Assembly: GCA_002421845.1 (NCBI GenBank)
Contig: DISL01000061.1
Location: 60,750 to 73,891 of the forward strand
DNA: 13,142 nt
Reading direction: 5' to 3'
Source: Epsilonproteobacteria bacterium UBA6211
GTDB lineage: Bacteria; Campylobacterota; Campylobacteria; Campylobacterales; Arcobacteraceae
Part shown: in pieces, positions 5,126 through 12,880 of the stretch
Position numbering within the stretch: the stretch's first letter is position 1
Layout of the letters: the number at the start of each line of letters is the position of its first letter
Program-made: the position numbers and the translations under genes
Notes under the pieces: generated by a model
Told to the model about the DNA's origin: nothing
The model's database searches: none
What the model saw: only the letters and a program-made list of their open reading frames with translations

Positions 5126-6028
5126 TTGGAATCACCCCATATTCCTGTTTTATTAAATGAAGTCTTAAATACTTTTAGAGATATACAAGATGGTTATATT
5201 ATTGATTGTACTTTAGGGTATGGCGGTCATACCGAAGCTTTATTGAAACAAAATACAAATATAAAGATAATAGGTAACGACCAAGATGATGAGGCGTTGA
5301 ATTTTTCTAAGAATAGGTTATCATCTTATGGTGATAGGGTAATATTTAACAAAGGTAATTTTAAAGATATTTTTAATACTTTTAGTACGCTACCTATTAG
5401 AGGATTATTGGCAGATATCGGTGTTTCGTCTTTACAATTAGATAAATTAAGTAGAGGTTTTGGATTTGAAAGTGAAGTTCTTGATATGAGAATGAATACC
5501 AATCAAGAAATCGATGCAAATTATGTCGTAAATCATTATAGTCAAGTTGATTTAGAAAGAATATTCAAAGAATACGGGGAAGTTGTAGAATATAAAAAAG
5601 CTGCTGCTTTGGTGGTAAAAAATAGACCTTTTAGTAGTGCCAAAGAACTTTCCGATATGTTTTCCAAGAATTTTTACAAGGGCAAAATCCATCCTGCAAC
5701 GTTACCTTTTCAAGCAATAAGAATAGAAGTGAATAAAGAGTTGGATGTTTTAATCGAACTATTTGAGAGTATTGAAAAACTCAAGCCTTCAAATTGTATT
5801 ATTGCGATTATAAGTTTTCATTCACTTGAAGATAGGATAGTAAAAAACTATTTTAAAAAATGGTCAAAAAACTGTATTTGCCCACCTGAAGCATATAGAT
5901 GTACATGTGGAAACAATAATGCAATAGGAAAAGTATTAACAAAACAGCCAATAATAGCTTCAAATCAGGAAATAAAACAAAATCCACGAAGTAGAAGTGC
6001 TAAGTTAAGGATATTTAAAATTGATTAA
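5126..6028 (+). CDS. rsmH: 16S rRNA m4C1402 methyltransferase RsmH (MraW)
   Basis: RsmH uses S-adenosylmethionine to methylate N4 of C1402 in the 16S rRNA decoding centre. The 300-residue product begins MESPHIPVLLNEVL, the classic RsmH opening. It has the SAM-binding loop DCTLGYGGHTEALL (27-40), the acidic NDQD at 51-54, and ADIGVSSLQLDKLSRGFGF (96-114) followed by DMRMN. Late in the protein come a Cys-rich stretch (CICPPEAYRCTCG) and the C-terminal NPRSRSAKLR. The first codon is TTG; the ribosome site favours 5126 over 5120. As in the dcw cluster of other bacteria, it is followed by an ftsL-type gene, here overlapping by 8 bases. The next gene is not ftsI but an RND transporter. It is probably driven by the extended -10 just upstream. 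Confidence 0.95.
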   Translation: MESPHIPVLLNEVLNTFRDIQDGYIIDCTLGYGGHTEALLKQNTNIKIIGNDQDDEALNFSKNRLSSYGDRVIFNKGNFKDIFNTFSTLPIRGLLADIGVSSLQLDKLSRGFGFESEVLDMRMNTNQEIDANYVVNHYSQVDLERIFKEYGEVVEYKKAAALVVKNRPFSSAKELSDMFSKNFYKGKIHPATLPFQAIRIEVNKELDVLIELFESIEKLKPSNCIIAIISFHSLEDRIVKNYFKKWSKNCICPPEAYRCTCGNNNAIGKVLTKQPIIASNQEIKQNPRSRSAKLRIFKID

Positions 6029-6278
6029 TTTACAAAAAAGACAATCGTTATTGATAGTGCTTGTGGTGTCATTAGCATTACTTGGTTTATATTTGCCAAA
6101 AATTTATATTAAAAACAATATTTACTATACAAGCAGGAATATAAATAAGTTATACTCACATTACATATCTCTAAAAGAAGAGAATAGGGCACTTTATACT
6201 CAACTAGAAGATATGAAATTTCAAAATCAGATATTGGATACTATTATCCTACAATATAAGATGAATGAGGGTAAATGA
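6021..6278 (+). CDS. FtsL-like small membrane protein
   Basis: This 85-residue bitopic protein has a short basic N terminus (NLQKRQS), one transmembrane helix at about 9-29 (LLIVLVVSLALLGLYLPKIYI), and an extracytoplasmic coiled-coil-like segment with charged heptads at about 40-80 (LKEENRALYTQLEDMK). Size, topology and position straight after rsmH match FtsL, a divisome scaffold that pairs with FtsB and FtsQ. Sequence conservation in FtsL is low, so the call rests on architecture and synteny. The start is TTG at 6021, inside the end of rsmH (TTGATTAA), with AAGG about ten bases upstream. Its stop overlaps the next start as ATGA at 6275-6278, so translation is probably coupled through the operon. 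Confidence 0.65.
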   Translation: MINLQKRQSLLIVLVVSLALLGLYLPKIYIKNNIYYTSRNINKLYSHYISLKEENRALYTQLEDMKFQNQILDTIILQYKMNEGK

Positions 6279-9200
6279 TAGAAAGATTAGTTAAGTTTGG
6301 TTTACAAAAGCCAATACTCAATCATATGTTACTTTTCTTTTTATTTGTTGTCTCTATTTTTTCTTACTTAAATATACCAAAAGAGATTTTTCCTCCATCA
6401 AGACTTGATTCTATTTCAATTACAGGTACATATATCGGAGCTAGTTCTGATATATTAGATAAAATAGCAGTTAGTAAACTTGAAGAAAATCTGATAAATT
6501 TAAATAGCTCCGGTAAGGTTACCTCAACTGTCAATAACGGGTTTTTTTCTATTATTATGGAATTAAAGGATGGGTACAAGGCAAAAGATGCTATAGATGA
6601 TGTCAAAAATATCGTTACAAAAGTGAGAGTAAATTTGCCTAATGATATGGATGAGCCGGTAGTAAAAGCTATAGAATACTCATTTCCTTTGATTACGGTA
6701 GCTATATACGGTGAGAATAAAACAACCAAAGAGCTACTTGATGTGGCTGATATAGTTAAAAATGATTTAATGAAATTTGAAGATTTAAACGAGGTGATAA
6801 TAAGGGGCGATTCCGATGAAGAGATATTGATAAGTTTAAATGACCAAAAAATAGAGGCTTTTAATTTAGATAAACCAACTATCATATCATCAATATCTAG
6901 TATATCAAATATAACACCGATAGGTACAATTAAAGAAGAAAATATACATTATTACTTAAGCACAAAAAATGGAACTACCGATATTGAGAATCTTAAAAAA
7001 ACAAAAATAAAAGTTTCAGGTAGAACGTTTTATCTTGAAGATATTGCAGATGTTTCTCTTAATCTATCAGACCCCGATACAATATCAAGATTTAATGCAA
7101 ATAGGAACATATCCATAAGTATCAGCAAGGGTGAAACCGGAGATTCTATAGAGCTTGTTAAAAAAATCAAACAGCTACTTAACTCGTATGAAGAAAAATA
7201 TACGGAATATGAATTTGATACATATACCGATACTTCCGTATGGATAAAAAACAGGCTAAACAATGTAGTGTCAAATATTGCATTCGGTATTATATTACTG
7301 TTTGCCGCATTGTTTTATTTTATTAATGTACGGATAGCTATAGTTGTTGCTATCGGTATTCCTACAAGTTTTATGATAGGGCTTATAGGTGCTGAGCAAT
7401 TAGGGTTTAGTTTGAATATGTTAACACTTCTTGGGGCATTGATAGCTTTAGGTATGTTAGTGGATGAAGCGATAGTAGTAGGTGAAAATATTTATAGACA
7501 TATGGAAGACGGTAAAGATAGGCTACAAGCTTCAATAGACGGTACTATTGAGATGTATCCTGCAGTTCTAACAGCCACTGCTACTACTATATTTGCCTTT
7601 TTGCCAATACTGATGATGACGGGACAGGTTGGTAAATTTATGCAAGTATTACCTGTAATGATAGCAATACTTTTGCTTAGTTCATTACTTGAAGCATTTT
7701 ATTTTCTACCGCTACATGCAAAAGAGATATTTAAAGTTGAAAAAACATCACAAAAAGCAGACCTTATATGGGATAAAAATAAGCAAATTTATAGCTATAT
7801 ACTTACAAAAGTATTAGATAAAAGATGGTTTTCACTGTTTGTTATAATATTAACTATTGCTTTAGCCACCTCATTGTTGTTTAAAAATATGAAATTCCAA
7901 TTTATGCCAAATTTTGATACTACGCAAGTTTATATAAGCGGTTCCGTAGGGACTGGCAATACTTTGGCTCAAACGGAAGCAAAGGTCAAAAAGATTGAAG
8001 ATTTAATACTAAAAAATATTCAATTTGGAGATGATATAGGCTCTATTAGTTCGATAGTAGGTCTTAAGCTAGATGGTCAAAATCAGGCGATGCTTGAAGA
8101 GTTTTATTTCCATATTTTTGTAAACCTTAGAGAAAAAGCACCAAGTAATTTTGTAGAAAAATATATAAATCCATATTTATCACCTAAATATGATTCAACA
8201 GAGATGATACGGACAAAAACAGCAATAGAGATCAAAGATGAGATTTTGAATGCTTTAGAGGTATTGGATAAAGATGAATTTGATGAGTTGAAAATTTTTG
8301 TTCCTCAAACAGGTATCGTTAAAAATGATATTGAACTTGCATTTAGCGGTGATGCACAAAAGGTTGCAACAACTATTAAAACATTTAAAGAAGCTTTCAA
8401 AAATATAGATGGTGTAAGTAACATTGATGATGATTTGCTAGAAGGTAATATCGAACTAAAGTTACAACCAAATCAATATGGTCAAAATCTTGGTATCGAT
8501 GAAGCATATATTGTTCAGAGTTTGAAACCTTTGTATTTTAAAGGTGAGTATTCAAAAATTATAAATGATAAAGGTATAGTAAAACTAAAACTCCAATCAA
8601 AATCAAAAGATTATTTAGAAGATTTTAGGAATTATAAAATTCAAGTCCCGGGTACCAAATCTCTTGTTCATTTAGCTGATGTGGTTGATGTAGTTGAGAT
8701 CCCTGCATATTCTCAAATTTACAAAGAAAACGGAATAAAGATAAATTCATTAACGGCTGTTCTAAGCGGAAGAACATCCCATGAGATTTACGAAGAGTTG
8801 GCACCTTTATTTAATAGTGTAAGTCAGGATGTGAAAGTGGAGATAAAAGGAGAAGAACAAGAGAACAAAAAAATACAAAAAGAGATGCTCAGAGCATTTT
8901 TGATAGCTATTTTACTGATTTTTGTAGCACTTGTGTGGATGTTTGATTCTCTTGTGAAATCTTTGATAGTTTTAAGTACTATTCCTTTGAGTGTATTTGG
9001 TGTTTTTCTAGGACATTATATTATGGGGCTTAATATAAGTATGACCACATTAATAGGTATAGTAGGACTTGCAGGAGTTATTGTTAATGACGGTATTATA
9101 ATGATGGATTTTATCAAAAAAGCAAAAACAATAGATGAAATAAAAACCTATGCATTGCTAAGACTTAGACCGATATTGATTACGTCTATAACAACTTTTT

Positions 9201-9361
9201 TAGGGCTTATTACATTGATGTTCTTTGCTTCAGGACAAGCTCTTATTTTGCAACCTATGGCAGTCTCTTTGGGATTTGGTTTAATGTGGGCAACTATTCT
9301 AAATTTATACTTTGTACCGTTGGTGTATAGTTTAATTTATATGAGAAAAGCAACTAGTTAA
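6275..9361 (+). CDS. RND-family inner-membrane transporter (AcrB/MMPL superfamily)
   Basis: At 1028 residues this has the full RND plan. It has a first transmembrane helix near 15-33 and a large periplasmic domain to about 325, then five helices to about 475. A cytoplasmic link and a seventh helix near 515-535 follow, then a second periplasmic domain to about 860 and five last helices. Proton-relay positions are visible: GMLVDEAIVVGENIY in helix 4 has D397 and E398 where AcrB has two Asp. In helix 10 the AcrB Lys site is replaced by VIVNDGIIMMDF (N938, D939), a form found in several non-multidrug RND branches. These pumps export drugs, metals or lipids driven by protons and normally need a periplasmic adaptor and outer-membrane channel; neither is present here. 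It overlaps the ftsL-like gene by 4 bases. Substrate is unknown. Confidence 0.88.
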   Translation: MIERLVKFGLQKPILNHMLLFFLFVVSIFSYLNIPKEIFPPSRLDSISITGTYIGASSDILDKIAVSKLEENLINLNSSGKVTSTVNNGFFSIIMELKDGYKAKDAIDDVKNIVTKVRVNLPNDMDEPVVKAIEYSFPLITVAIYGENKTTKELLDVADIVKNDLMKFEDLNEVIIRGDSDEEILISLNDQKIEAFNLDKPTIISSISSISNITPIGTIKEENIHYYLSTKNGTTDIENLKKTKIKVSGRTFYLEDIADVSLNLSDPDTISRFNANRNISISISKGETGDSIELVKKIKQLLNSYEEKYTEYEFDTYTDTSVWIKNRLNNVVSNIAFGIILLFAALFYFINVRIAIVVAIGIPTSFMIGLIGAEQLGFSLNMLTLLGALIALGMLVDEAIVVGENIYRHMEDGKDRLQASIDGTIEMYPAVLTATATTIFAFLPILMMTGQVGKFMQVLPVMIAILLLSSLLEAFYFLPLHAKEIFKVEKTSQKADLIWDKNKQIYSYILTKVLDKRWFSLFVIILTIALATSLLFKNMKFQFMPNFDTTQVYISGSVGTGNTLAQTEAKVKKIEDLILKNIQFGDDIGSISSIVGLKLDGQNQAMLEEFYFHIFVNLREKAPSNFVEKYINPYLSPKYDSTEMIRTKTAIEIKDEILNALEVLDKDEFDELKIFVPQTGIVKNDIELAFSGDAQKVATTIKTFKEAFKNIDGVSNIDDDLLEGNIELKLQPNQYGQNLGIDEAYIVQSLKPLYFKGEYSKIINDKGIVKLKLQSKSKDYLEDFRNYKIQVPGTKSLVHLADVVDVVEIPAYSQIYKENGIKINSLTAVLSGRTSHEIYEELAPLFNSVSQDVKVEIKGEEQENKKIQKEMLRAFLIAILLIFVALVWMFDSLVKSLIVLSTIPLSVFGVFLGHYIMGLNISMTTLIGIVGLAGVIVNDGIIMMDFIKKAKTIDEIKTYALLRLRPILITSITTFLGLITLMFFASGQALILQPMAVSLGFGLMWATILNLYFVPLVYSLIYMRKATS

Positions 9362-9372
9362 TTAGTTGCTTT
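9347..9372. terminator. Bidirectional terminator containing both stop codons
   Basis: AAAGCAACTA (9347-9356) and TAGTTGCTTT (9363-9372) form a perfect 10-bp stem with a 6-base loop. The plus-strand RND stop TAA (9359-9361) is in the loop. The minus-strand stop TAG of the convergent gene (9356-9354) is at the inner edge of one arm. T-rich arm ends follow in both directions (TTTT on the minus strand). The two genes overlap by 8 bases. Confidence 0.65.
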
Positions 9373-9833
9373 AGTAGTTCAAAGTTTTTTTCTAGTTTAA
9401 CGATTCTAGATTTATATGTTTCTTCATTTTCTCTGTAAAACTTAGAGTTTAGTAGTTTTTGGAATTCGTCAAATTGTTTTTCAACCGTTTGTGACTTTAT
9501 ATCTTCATTTTGAATATTCATGATTCGTGCAATATCATTTAGTTCTAATCTAGCCATTCTATAATTAAATAAATATTGATTATCAGGCTCTATGCCAATA
9601 ATTTGACATGTATTATTGTATATTTCATCAATGCTACTGTAGTATTGTTTATAGATTTTACCGCCAAAATCATTTAAGTATCTTAAATATAAAGGGTAGT
9701 TAGATAGGGTGTCTTCAATATTGACTATTTCATCGCCATCTTTATACAATTTCATTAAAAAATGTTGAATTGAAAGAAATGTTATTCTGTCTGATTTTAG
9801 TTGGAATTCATCAAGGAATTGATTGATAGTCAT
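9354..9833 (-). CDS. Unknown 159-residue helical protein
   Basis: I do not recognise this family. From ATG 9833 the product begins MTINQFLDEFQLKSDRITFL, is predicted soluble and mostly helical, has many Tyr, Asn and acidic residues, and ends with a Lys/Leu/Glu-rich, possibly coiled-coil, helix (IVKLEKNFELLKQLIN). There is no signal peptide, membrane span or cysteine pair. An ATG 33 bases further upstream (9866) is in frame but lies inside a TGGTATAAT promoter element and has no ribosome site. By contrast, GGAG at 9842-9839 is five bases before ATG 9833. The gene follows pckA on the same strand but after a hairpin and with its own promoter, so it is probably a separate unit. Its last codons overlap the end of the RND gene. 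Confidence 0.72.
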   Translation of the reverse strand: MTINQFLDEFQLKSDRITFLSIQHFLMKLYKDGDEIVNIEDTLSNYPLYLRYLNDFGGKIYKQYYSSIDEIYNNTCQIIGIEPDNQYLFNYRMARLELNDIARIMNIQNEDIKSQTVEKQFDEFQKLLNSKFYRENEETYKSRIVKLEKNFELLKQLIN

Positions 9834-9838
9834 AAGTG

Positions 9839-9842
9839 CTCC
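9839..9842 (-). promoter_or_regulatory. Ribosome site that sets the start of the unknown gene
   Basis: On the minus strand GTGGAGCACTT precedes ATG 9833, with GGAG (9842-9839) five bases away. No such site lies before the upstream ATG at 9866. Confidence 0.6.
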
Positions 9843-9864
9843 ACTTTTTGTAGTATAATAAGAC

Positions 9865-9873
9865 ATTATACCA
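9865..9873 (-). promoter_or_regulatory. Extended -10 promoter inside the pckA hairpin
   Basis: The minus strand reads TGGTATAAT (9873-9865), a TGn extended -10 with perfect TATAAT. A start near 9858 would give a leader of about 25 bases to ATG 9833. Most of the element lies in the downstream arm of the hairpin behind pckA. Confidence 0.6.
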
Positions 9874-9895
9874 TCTAAAGAGGTTAGATGGTATA
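9867..9895 (-). terminator. Hairpin after pckA
   Basis: A perfect 12-bp inverted repeat, TATACCATCTAA (9867-9878) and TTAGATGGTATA (9884-9895), with a 5-base loop, begins 13 bases after the pckA stop codon. No strong T run follows on the minus strand (ATGTCTTATT), so it may be a weak terminator, a Rho-assisted end or an mRNA 3'-stabilising hairpin. Confidence 0.55.
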
Positions 9896-9908
9896 TTTAA
9901 TTTGTCAA

Positions 9909-11486
9909 TTAAAGCTGTGGACCCGCTTTTGTATAGTCGAAATGAGAATCTTCTTTTAAATATTTTTTGAAGTTTGCTATGTACATACCTGCAAGTTTTT
10001 TTGCAGTTGCATCATATTCTTCTTTATTTGCCCATGTATTTCTAGGATTTAATACTTCCGTATCAACTCCATTCAAAGTTTTTGGTATAGCAAGATTAAA
10101 AACAGGTAAAGTATCAAATTCACTATTGTTTATAGAACCGTCTAATATGCCGTTGATACAAGCTCTAGTGTTTTTAATACTCATTCTTTTACCAACACCA
10201 TAGCTTCCACCGCTCCATCCTGTGTTTACAAGATATACGTTTACATTATGTTCATCTATTTTTTTACCAAGTAAATCGGCATATACGGTAGGATGCAATG
10301 GTAAAAATGCTTCACCAAAACAAGCACTAAAAGTTGCAACAGGTTCTGTAATACCTCTTTCTGTTCCTGCAACTTTTGCAGTATAGCCACTTAAGAAATA
10401 ATACATTGCTTGTTCTTTTGTAAGTTTAGATACTGGAGGTAATACGCCAAAAGCATCTGCACTTAAGAAGATTATATTTGTAGGGTGATTACCCATTAAA
10501 TCTTTTTTATGGTTTTCTATATGAGATATAGGATAAGAAACCCTAGTGTTTTCAGTTTTACTACCGTCTGTATAGTCAACATTACCGTTTTCATCATGAA
10601 CAACATTTTCTAATATAGCACCTTCTCTTATTGCTGCATATATTTCAGGTTCACTTTTTGAGTCAAGATTAATCACTTTAGCATAACAACCACCCTCAAA
10701 GTTAAATACCCCGTTGTCATCCCAACCATGTTCGTCATCACCTATTAGATGTCTTTTTGGGTCCGTAGAGAGTGTTGTTTTACCTGTTCCGCTTAGTCCG
10801 AAGAATAGGGCAGTATCACCTTTGTCTCCTATATTGGCACTACAATGCATTGGAAGTTTGTTTTCCAAAGGAAGCCAATAATTCATCATAGAAAATACAC
10901 CTTTTTTCATCTCTCCGGCATACCATGTACCACCGATAATAGCCTCTTTATCTTCTATGTTAAACACTACAAATACATCAGAATGTAAGTCTTGCTCTTT
11001 CCAGTTTGGATTATTTGTTTTACAAGCATTATATATAGTAAAGTCCGGTGTAAAGTTTTCAAGTTCTTGCTCTGTAGGCATAATAAACATATTTTGAATA
11101 AAATGTGCTTGCCATGCAAGTTCCGTAATAAATCTTATAGACCTTCTACTGTCCAAACTAGCACCACAAAACACATCTGTTACAAATAAATCTTTTTGCG
11201 TAAGCTGTTTTGTTGATAATTCACGTAAATCTTTATATATATCTGCACTAACGGAGAAATTTACACTTCCCCATGCTATATATTTATTTGAAGGGTCTTG
11301 GTTTACAAAGAACTTATCTTTAGGACTTCTACCTGTAAATATCCCTGTATCAACCATCAAAGCACCACTAGAAGAGATACTTGCACCTTCATTCTTTACT
11401 GCTAACTCCCTAAGAGTTGTAACGTCCGTATTTCTCATTACAGACTTAGCGTCTAATCCAAGTTTAACGACTTTATCAGATGACAT
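9909..11486 (-). CDS. pckA: Phosphoenolpyruvate carboxykinase (ATP)
   Basis: This 525-residue enzyme converts oxaloacetate and ATP to PEP, CO2 and ADP, the first committed step of gluconeogenesis; the reverse can fix CO2. ATP-class signatures are present. They include TGRSPKDKF (51-59, substrate Arg), TWYAGEMKKGVF (187-198) with metal and substrate residues, and the P-loop FGLSGTGKT (229-237). The kinase-2 region is LIGDDEHGWDDNGVFNFEGGC (248-267), and TRVSYPISHIEN (314-325) follows. The length matches the ATP family and not the longer GTP family. ATG 11486 has AAGGAT 5-6 bases upstream, and that ribosome site sits in the 12-base gap after oadB, so pckA is very probably cotranscribed with the oxaloacetate decarboxylase genes. 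Active in the cytoplasm. Confidence 0.97.
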   Translation of the reverse strand: MSSDKVVKLGLDAKSVMRNTDVTTLRELAVKNEGASISSSGALMVDTGIFTGRSPKDKFFVNQDPSNKYIAWGSVNFSVSADIYKDLRELSTKQLTQKDLFVTDVFCGASLDSRRSIRFITELAWQAHFIQNMFIMPTEQELENFTPDFTIYNACKTNNPNWKEQDLHSDVFVVFNIEDKEAIIGGTWYAGEMKKGVFSMMNYWLPLENKLPMHCSANIGDKGDTALFFGLSGTGKTTLSTDPKRHLIGDDEHGWDDNGVFNFEGGCYAKVINLDSKSEPEIYAAIREGAILENVVHDENGNVDYTDGSKTENTRVSYPISHIENHKKDLMGNHPTNIIFLSADAFGVLPPVSKLTKEQAMYYFLSGYTAKVAGTERGITEPVATFSACFGEAFLPLHPTVYADLLGKKIDEHNVNVYLVNTGWSGGSYGVGKRMSIKNTRACINGILDGSINNSEFDTLPVFNLAIPKTLNGVDTEVLNPRNTWANKEEYDATAKKLAGMYIANFKKYLKEDSHFDYTKAGPQL

Positions 11487-11498
11487 TTCTATCCTTAT

Positions 11499-12863
11499 TT
11501 ATTTAAAAATTGATAATAAAACACCGGCAGCAACAGCTGAACCGATAACACCTGCAACATTTGGTCCCATTGCATGCATTAATAATATATTTGACGGGTC
11601 TGATTCTTGACCTACTTTTGTTGCAACCCTTGCAGACATAGGTACTGCTGATACTCCTGCAGCTCCTATTAGAGGATTGATTTGGTTATCTTTTGAACTA
11701 AATTTATTCATTAGTTTAGCCATTATTACACCACCTGCAGTTCCAAGAGAAAATGCTACTAGACCTATTATCAAGATACCTAGAGTCTCAGCAACTAAGA
11801 ATTGCTCCGCTGCAAGTTTTGAACCAACTGAAAGTCCTAACATAATAGTTACTATATTGATAAGTGCATTTTGCATAGTATCGCTTAGTCTATCTACTAC
11901 ACCTGATTCTCTAGCAAAGTTACCGAAACACAATGCCCCAACAAGTGGAGTTGCATCCGGAAGAACTAAGATAGTAATTACAAGAACGGTTACAGGGAAA
12001 AGTATTTTCTCTGTTTTAGATACTTTTCTAAGTGCCGGCATTCTTATCTTTCTCTCTTCTTGTGTCGTAAGAGCTCTCATAATAGGAGGTTGAATAACAG
12101 GAACAAGTGCCATATAAGAATATGCTGCAACGGCAACTGCTCCAAGAAGTTCAGGAGCTAGGGCATTTGCTATAAATATAGACGTTGGACCATCTGCTCC
12201 ACCGATGATTGCTATAGCAGAAGCTTGTTCTAGTGTAAATGTAAATACACCTGTATATTCCGATAACATAATAGCACCGACAAGTGCTCCAAATATACCA
12301 AACTGTGCAGCACCGCCTAGTACAGCTGTTTTTGGATTTGCTAAAAGTGGACCAAAGTCAATCATAGCTCCAACACCCATAAATATTAAAAGTGGGAAAA
12401 GTCCACTAGCAATACCAAATCCATAAATTATCCCCAAAAACCCATCAGGTCCTGCGATATTTGCTATTGGAATATTTGCTAAAAGTCCACCGAATCCTAT
12501 AGGTAATAGTAATAACGGTTCAAAGTTCTTTTTAATAGCAAGGTAAAAAAGGATAAAACAAACCAACATCATAATAACTCTACCCCAGCTTTGAGTGAAG
12601 TGATCCATCTCATGACCGTGGGAATCAAGTACACCGTCTTTTGGGTTGATTATTGCGTTGATACCTGTTTTTGCATAAAACGACTCTAATAGTTCTATTA
12701 CACTTCTTGAGTGGTAAGTAGATGCAGGGGTTGGAGCATCAGGAGCTATTTGAGCTTCTAATGCTTGTGTGGTTACAACATCATTACTACTTGTTTCATT
12801 TGCATTTAGGTTAAATGCAAGGAGACTTAGCAATAAGAGTATAAAAGATAAGCTTTTCTTCAT
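11499..12863 (-). CDS. oadB: Na+-pumping oxaloacetate decarboxylase, beta subunit
   Basis: OadB is the membrane subunit that decarboxylates carboxybiotin and exports Na+. The 454-residue protein contains EPLLLLPIGFGGLLANIP (115-132), GAMIDFGPLLANP (165-177), the Na+-site motif GGADGPTS (221-228, D224 equivalent to the known Asp203 of Klebsiella) and NPLIGAAGVSAVPMSARV (396-413). About nine helices follow residue 95. An N-terminal extension of about 55 residues precedes the usual start: MKKSLSFILLLLSLLAFNLNA looks like a signal peptide, then a Pro/Ala-rich linker, and a His cluster HGHEMDH at 82-88. AAAGG 6 bases before ATG 12863 is the ribosome site, and the alpha subunit gene ends 17 bases upstream. 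The related methylmalonyl- or glutaconyl-CoA decarboxylase beta subunits are alternatives. The alpha subunit and pckA neighbours favour oxaloacetate. Confidence 0.92.
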   Translation of the reverse strand: MKKSLSFILLLLSLLAFNLNANETSSNDVVTTQALEAQIAPDAPTPASTYHSRSVIELLESFYAKTGINAIINPKDGVLDSHGHEMDHFTQSWGRVIMMLVCFILFYLAIKKNFEPLLLLPIGFGGLLANIPIANIAGPDGFLGIIYGFGIASGLFPLLIFMGVGAMIDFGPLLANPKTAVLGGAAQFGIFGALVGAIMLSEYTGVFTFTLEQASAIAIIGGADGPTSIFIANALAPELLGAVAVAAYSYMALVPVIQPPIMRALTTQEERKIRMPALRKVSKTEKILFPVTVLVITILVLPDATPLVGALCFGNFARESGVVDRLSDTMQNALINIVTIMLGLSVGSKLAAEQFLVAETLGILIIGLVAFSLGTAGGVIMAKLMNKFSSKDNQINPLIGAAGVSAVPMSARVATKVGQESDPSNILLMHAMGPNVAGVIGSAVAAGVLLSIFK

Positions 12864-12880
12864 AAAATACCTTTTATTAA

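Noticed and set aside
6364..6885. Minus-strand open frame of 173 codons
   Set aside because: It lies entirely within the RND gene, is rich in Ser/Ile/Phe as expected of an antisense reading, and has no family resemblance.
9834..9866. Longer start (ATG 9866) for the unknown minus-strand gene
   Set aside because: It overlaps a perfect extended -10 element and lacks a ribosome site, while ATG 9833 has GGAG at good distance.
11677..12093. Plus-strand open frame of 138 codons
   Set aside because: It is antisense to oadB, whose motifs are unmistakable.
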